From NCBI GenBank assembly GCA_035532215.1, contig DATKRK010000256.1:1-6224 (forward strand): DNA of 6,224 nt, in the 5' to 3' direction. The position numbers were made by a program, and so were the translations under genes. The notes beneath the pieces were generated by a model that was not told where the DNA came from, made no database searches, and saw nothing but the letters and a program-made list of their open reading frames with translations. Below, piece after piece: positions 5,780 to 6,224 of the stretch (positions are counted from its first letter, which is position 1; the number at the start of each line of letters is the position of its first letter). The stretch is from JAICIG01 sp035532215 (GTDB taxonomy: Bacteria; Planctomycetota; Planctomycetia; Pirellulales; JAICIG01).

Positions 5780-5863
5780 GGAATGCCTGCTCTACTCCGG
5801 GGCTTGGCAGCATCAGTAACATTGCTTGCCAAGCCGCTTTGAAAATCAATGCGGCGCGTAACT

Positions 5864-6224
5864 TTACCGCCTGGCTCGTGCGTGGCGCAGCGGCAGCCAG
5901 GCCCCGTTCTCGGCGCTGCTGGCGACGCATTGCTGGATGAAGTACATCCCTTCGACGCCATCGTTCACGTTCGGATACAGGGTGTTGACCTTCTCGAAAT
6001 CCTTGCCAGTCGCCCGTTCGATCATGTTGTCGTAGGCGCCGCGGTAGAGATTGGCGAAGGCTTCGAAGAACGCCTCGGGATGACCGCCGGGCAAGCGGCA
6101 CGAGGCCGCCGCGGTCGCCGACATGTACGGCGCGTTGGGATTTCGCGTGTAAACGTGCAGCGGCTCGCCGTTGCGGCGCACGATCAGCTTGTTCGGCTCC
6201 TCCTGGCGCCATTCGATGGCGCCC
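5864..6224 (-). CDS. Gfo/Idh/MocA family oxidoreductase, C-terminal end (5' truncated by window)
   Basis: The frame is open from the window edge (first whole codon 6223-6221) to TAA 5866-5864, 119 codons. It reads GAIEWRQEEPNKLIVRRNGE, then PLHVYTRN, PGGHPEAFFEAFANLYRGAYD, PNVNDGVEGMYFIQQCVASS and NGAWLPL. The PGGHPEAFxxAFxNLY stretch and the DGVxGMxFIxxxVxSSxxNGxWxxL end are characteristic of the C-terminal alpha/beta domain of Gfo/Idh/MocA dehydrogenases. These NAD(P)-dependent enzymes act on sugars, inositols and related polyols and are numerous in planctomycetes. The Rossmann nucleotide-binding half and the catalytic Lys are outside the window, so the substrate cannot be named. A GTG at 6181 is in frame, but coding similarity continues upstream of it, so it is not the start. 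It converges on the UPF0174-like gene with repeat copy C between them. Confidence 0.93.
   Translation of the reverse strand, partial: GAIEWRQEEPNKLIVRRNGEPLHVYTRNPNAPYMSATAAASCRLPGGHPEAFFEAFANLYRGAYDNMIERATGKDFEKVNTLYPNVNDGVEGMYFIQQCVASSAENGAWLPLRHARARR

Noticed and set aside
5683..6212. Frames over repeat copy C and the end of the oxidoreductase, including a 166-residue minus-strand one
   Set aside because: They are out of frame with the clear Gfo/Idh/MocA coding sequence and continue into repeat-derived peptides (VGWALPT).

Overview
The window (roughly 60% G+C by eye) looks like a chromosomal piece from a planctomycete, probably of the Pirellula/Rhodopirellula type. The clues are two membrane proteins that start with small cytosolic modules (tandem Cys4 zinc ribbons in one, a GYF_2 module plus a zinc ribbon in the other), a DUF4126 protein, the end of a Gfo/Idh/MocA oxidoreductase, and intergenic gaps packed with short palindromic repeats. 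The assignment rests on gene content recalled from that phylum, not on a search.

Layout. At 1-133 is the last part of an IS630-family transposase (+). It abuts, tail to tail, a minus-strand membrane-protein gene (546 down to about 134-150) whose 3' end appears to be missing; its reading frame stays open antisense through the transposase to the window edge. Eight bases upstream of that gene is the stop of a tandem zinc-ribbon, six-helix membrane protein (1826-555, minus), so the two probably form one operon. The 537-base gap 1827-2363 contains no credible gene and is filled mostly by decayed mobile repeats. Next is the GYF_2/zinc-ribbon/membrane gene (3590-2364, minus) with a good Shine-Dalgarno. 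A 484-base divergent gap with another repeat copy leads to two plus-strand genes: a DUF4126 membrane protein (4075-4695) and a probable UPF0174/YaaW-like protein (4751-5575). The best-preserved repeat copy lies between this pair and a convergent, 5'-truncated Gfo/Idh/MocA oxidoreductase (6224-5864, minus).

How the parts relate. Four proteins are predicted membrane proteins of unknown function. There is no defence island, CRISPR array or biosynthetic cluster, and no shared pathway is evident. The most distinctive signal is the roughly 160-bp repeat family with TA-bordered terminal inverted repeats. It appears in all three intergenic gaps, in one of them as a mosaic of several units. It looks like a non-autonomous (MITE-like) element. 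The second point of interest is the transposase-interrupted operon at the left edge. I do not see a clear new multi-gene system.
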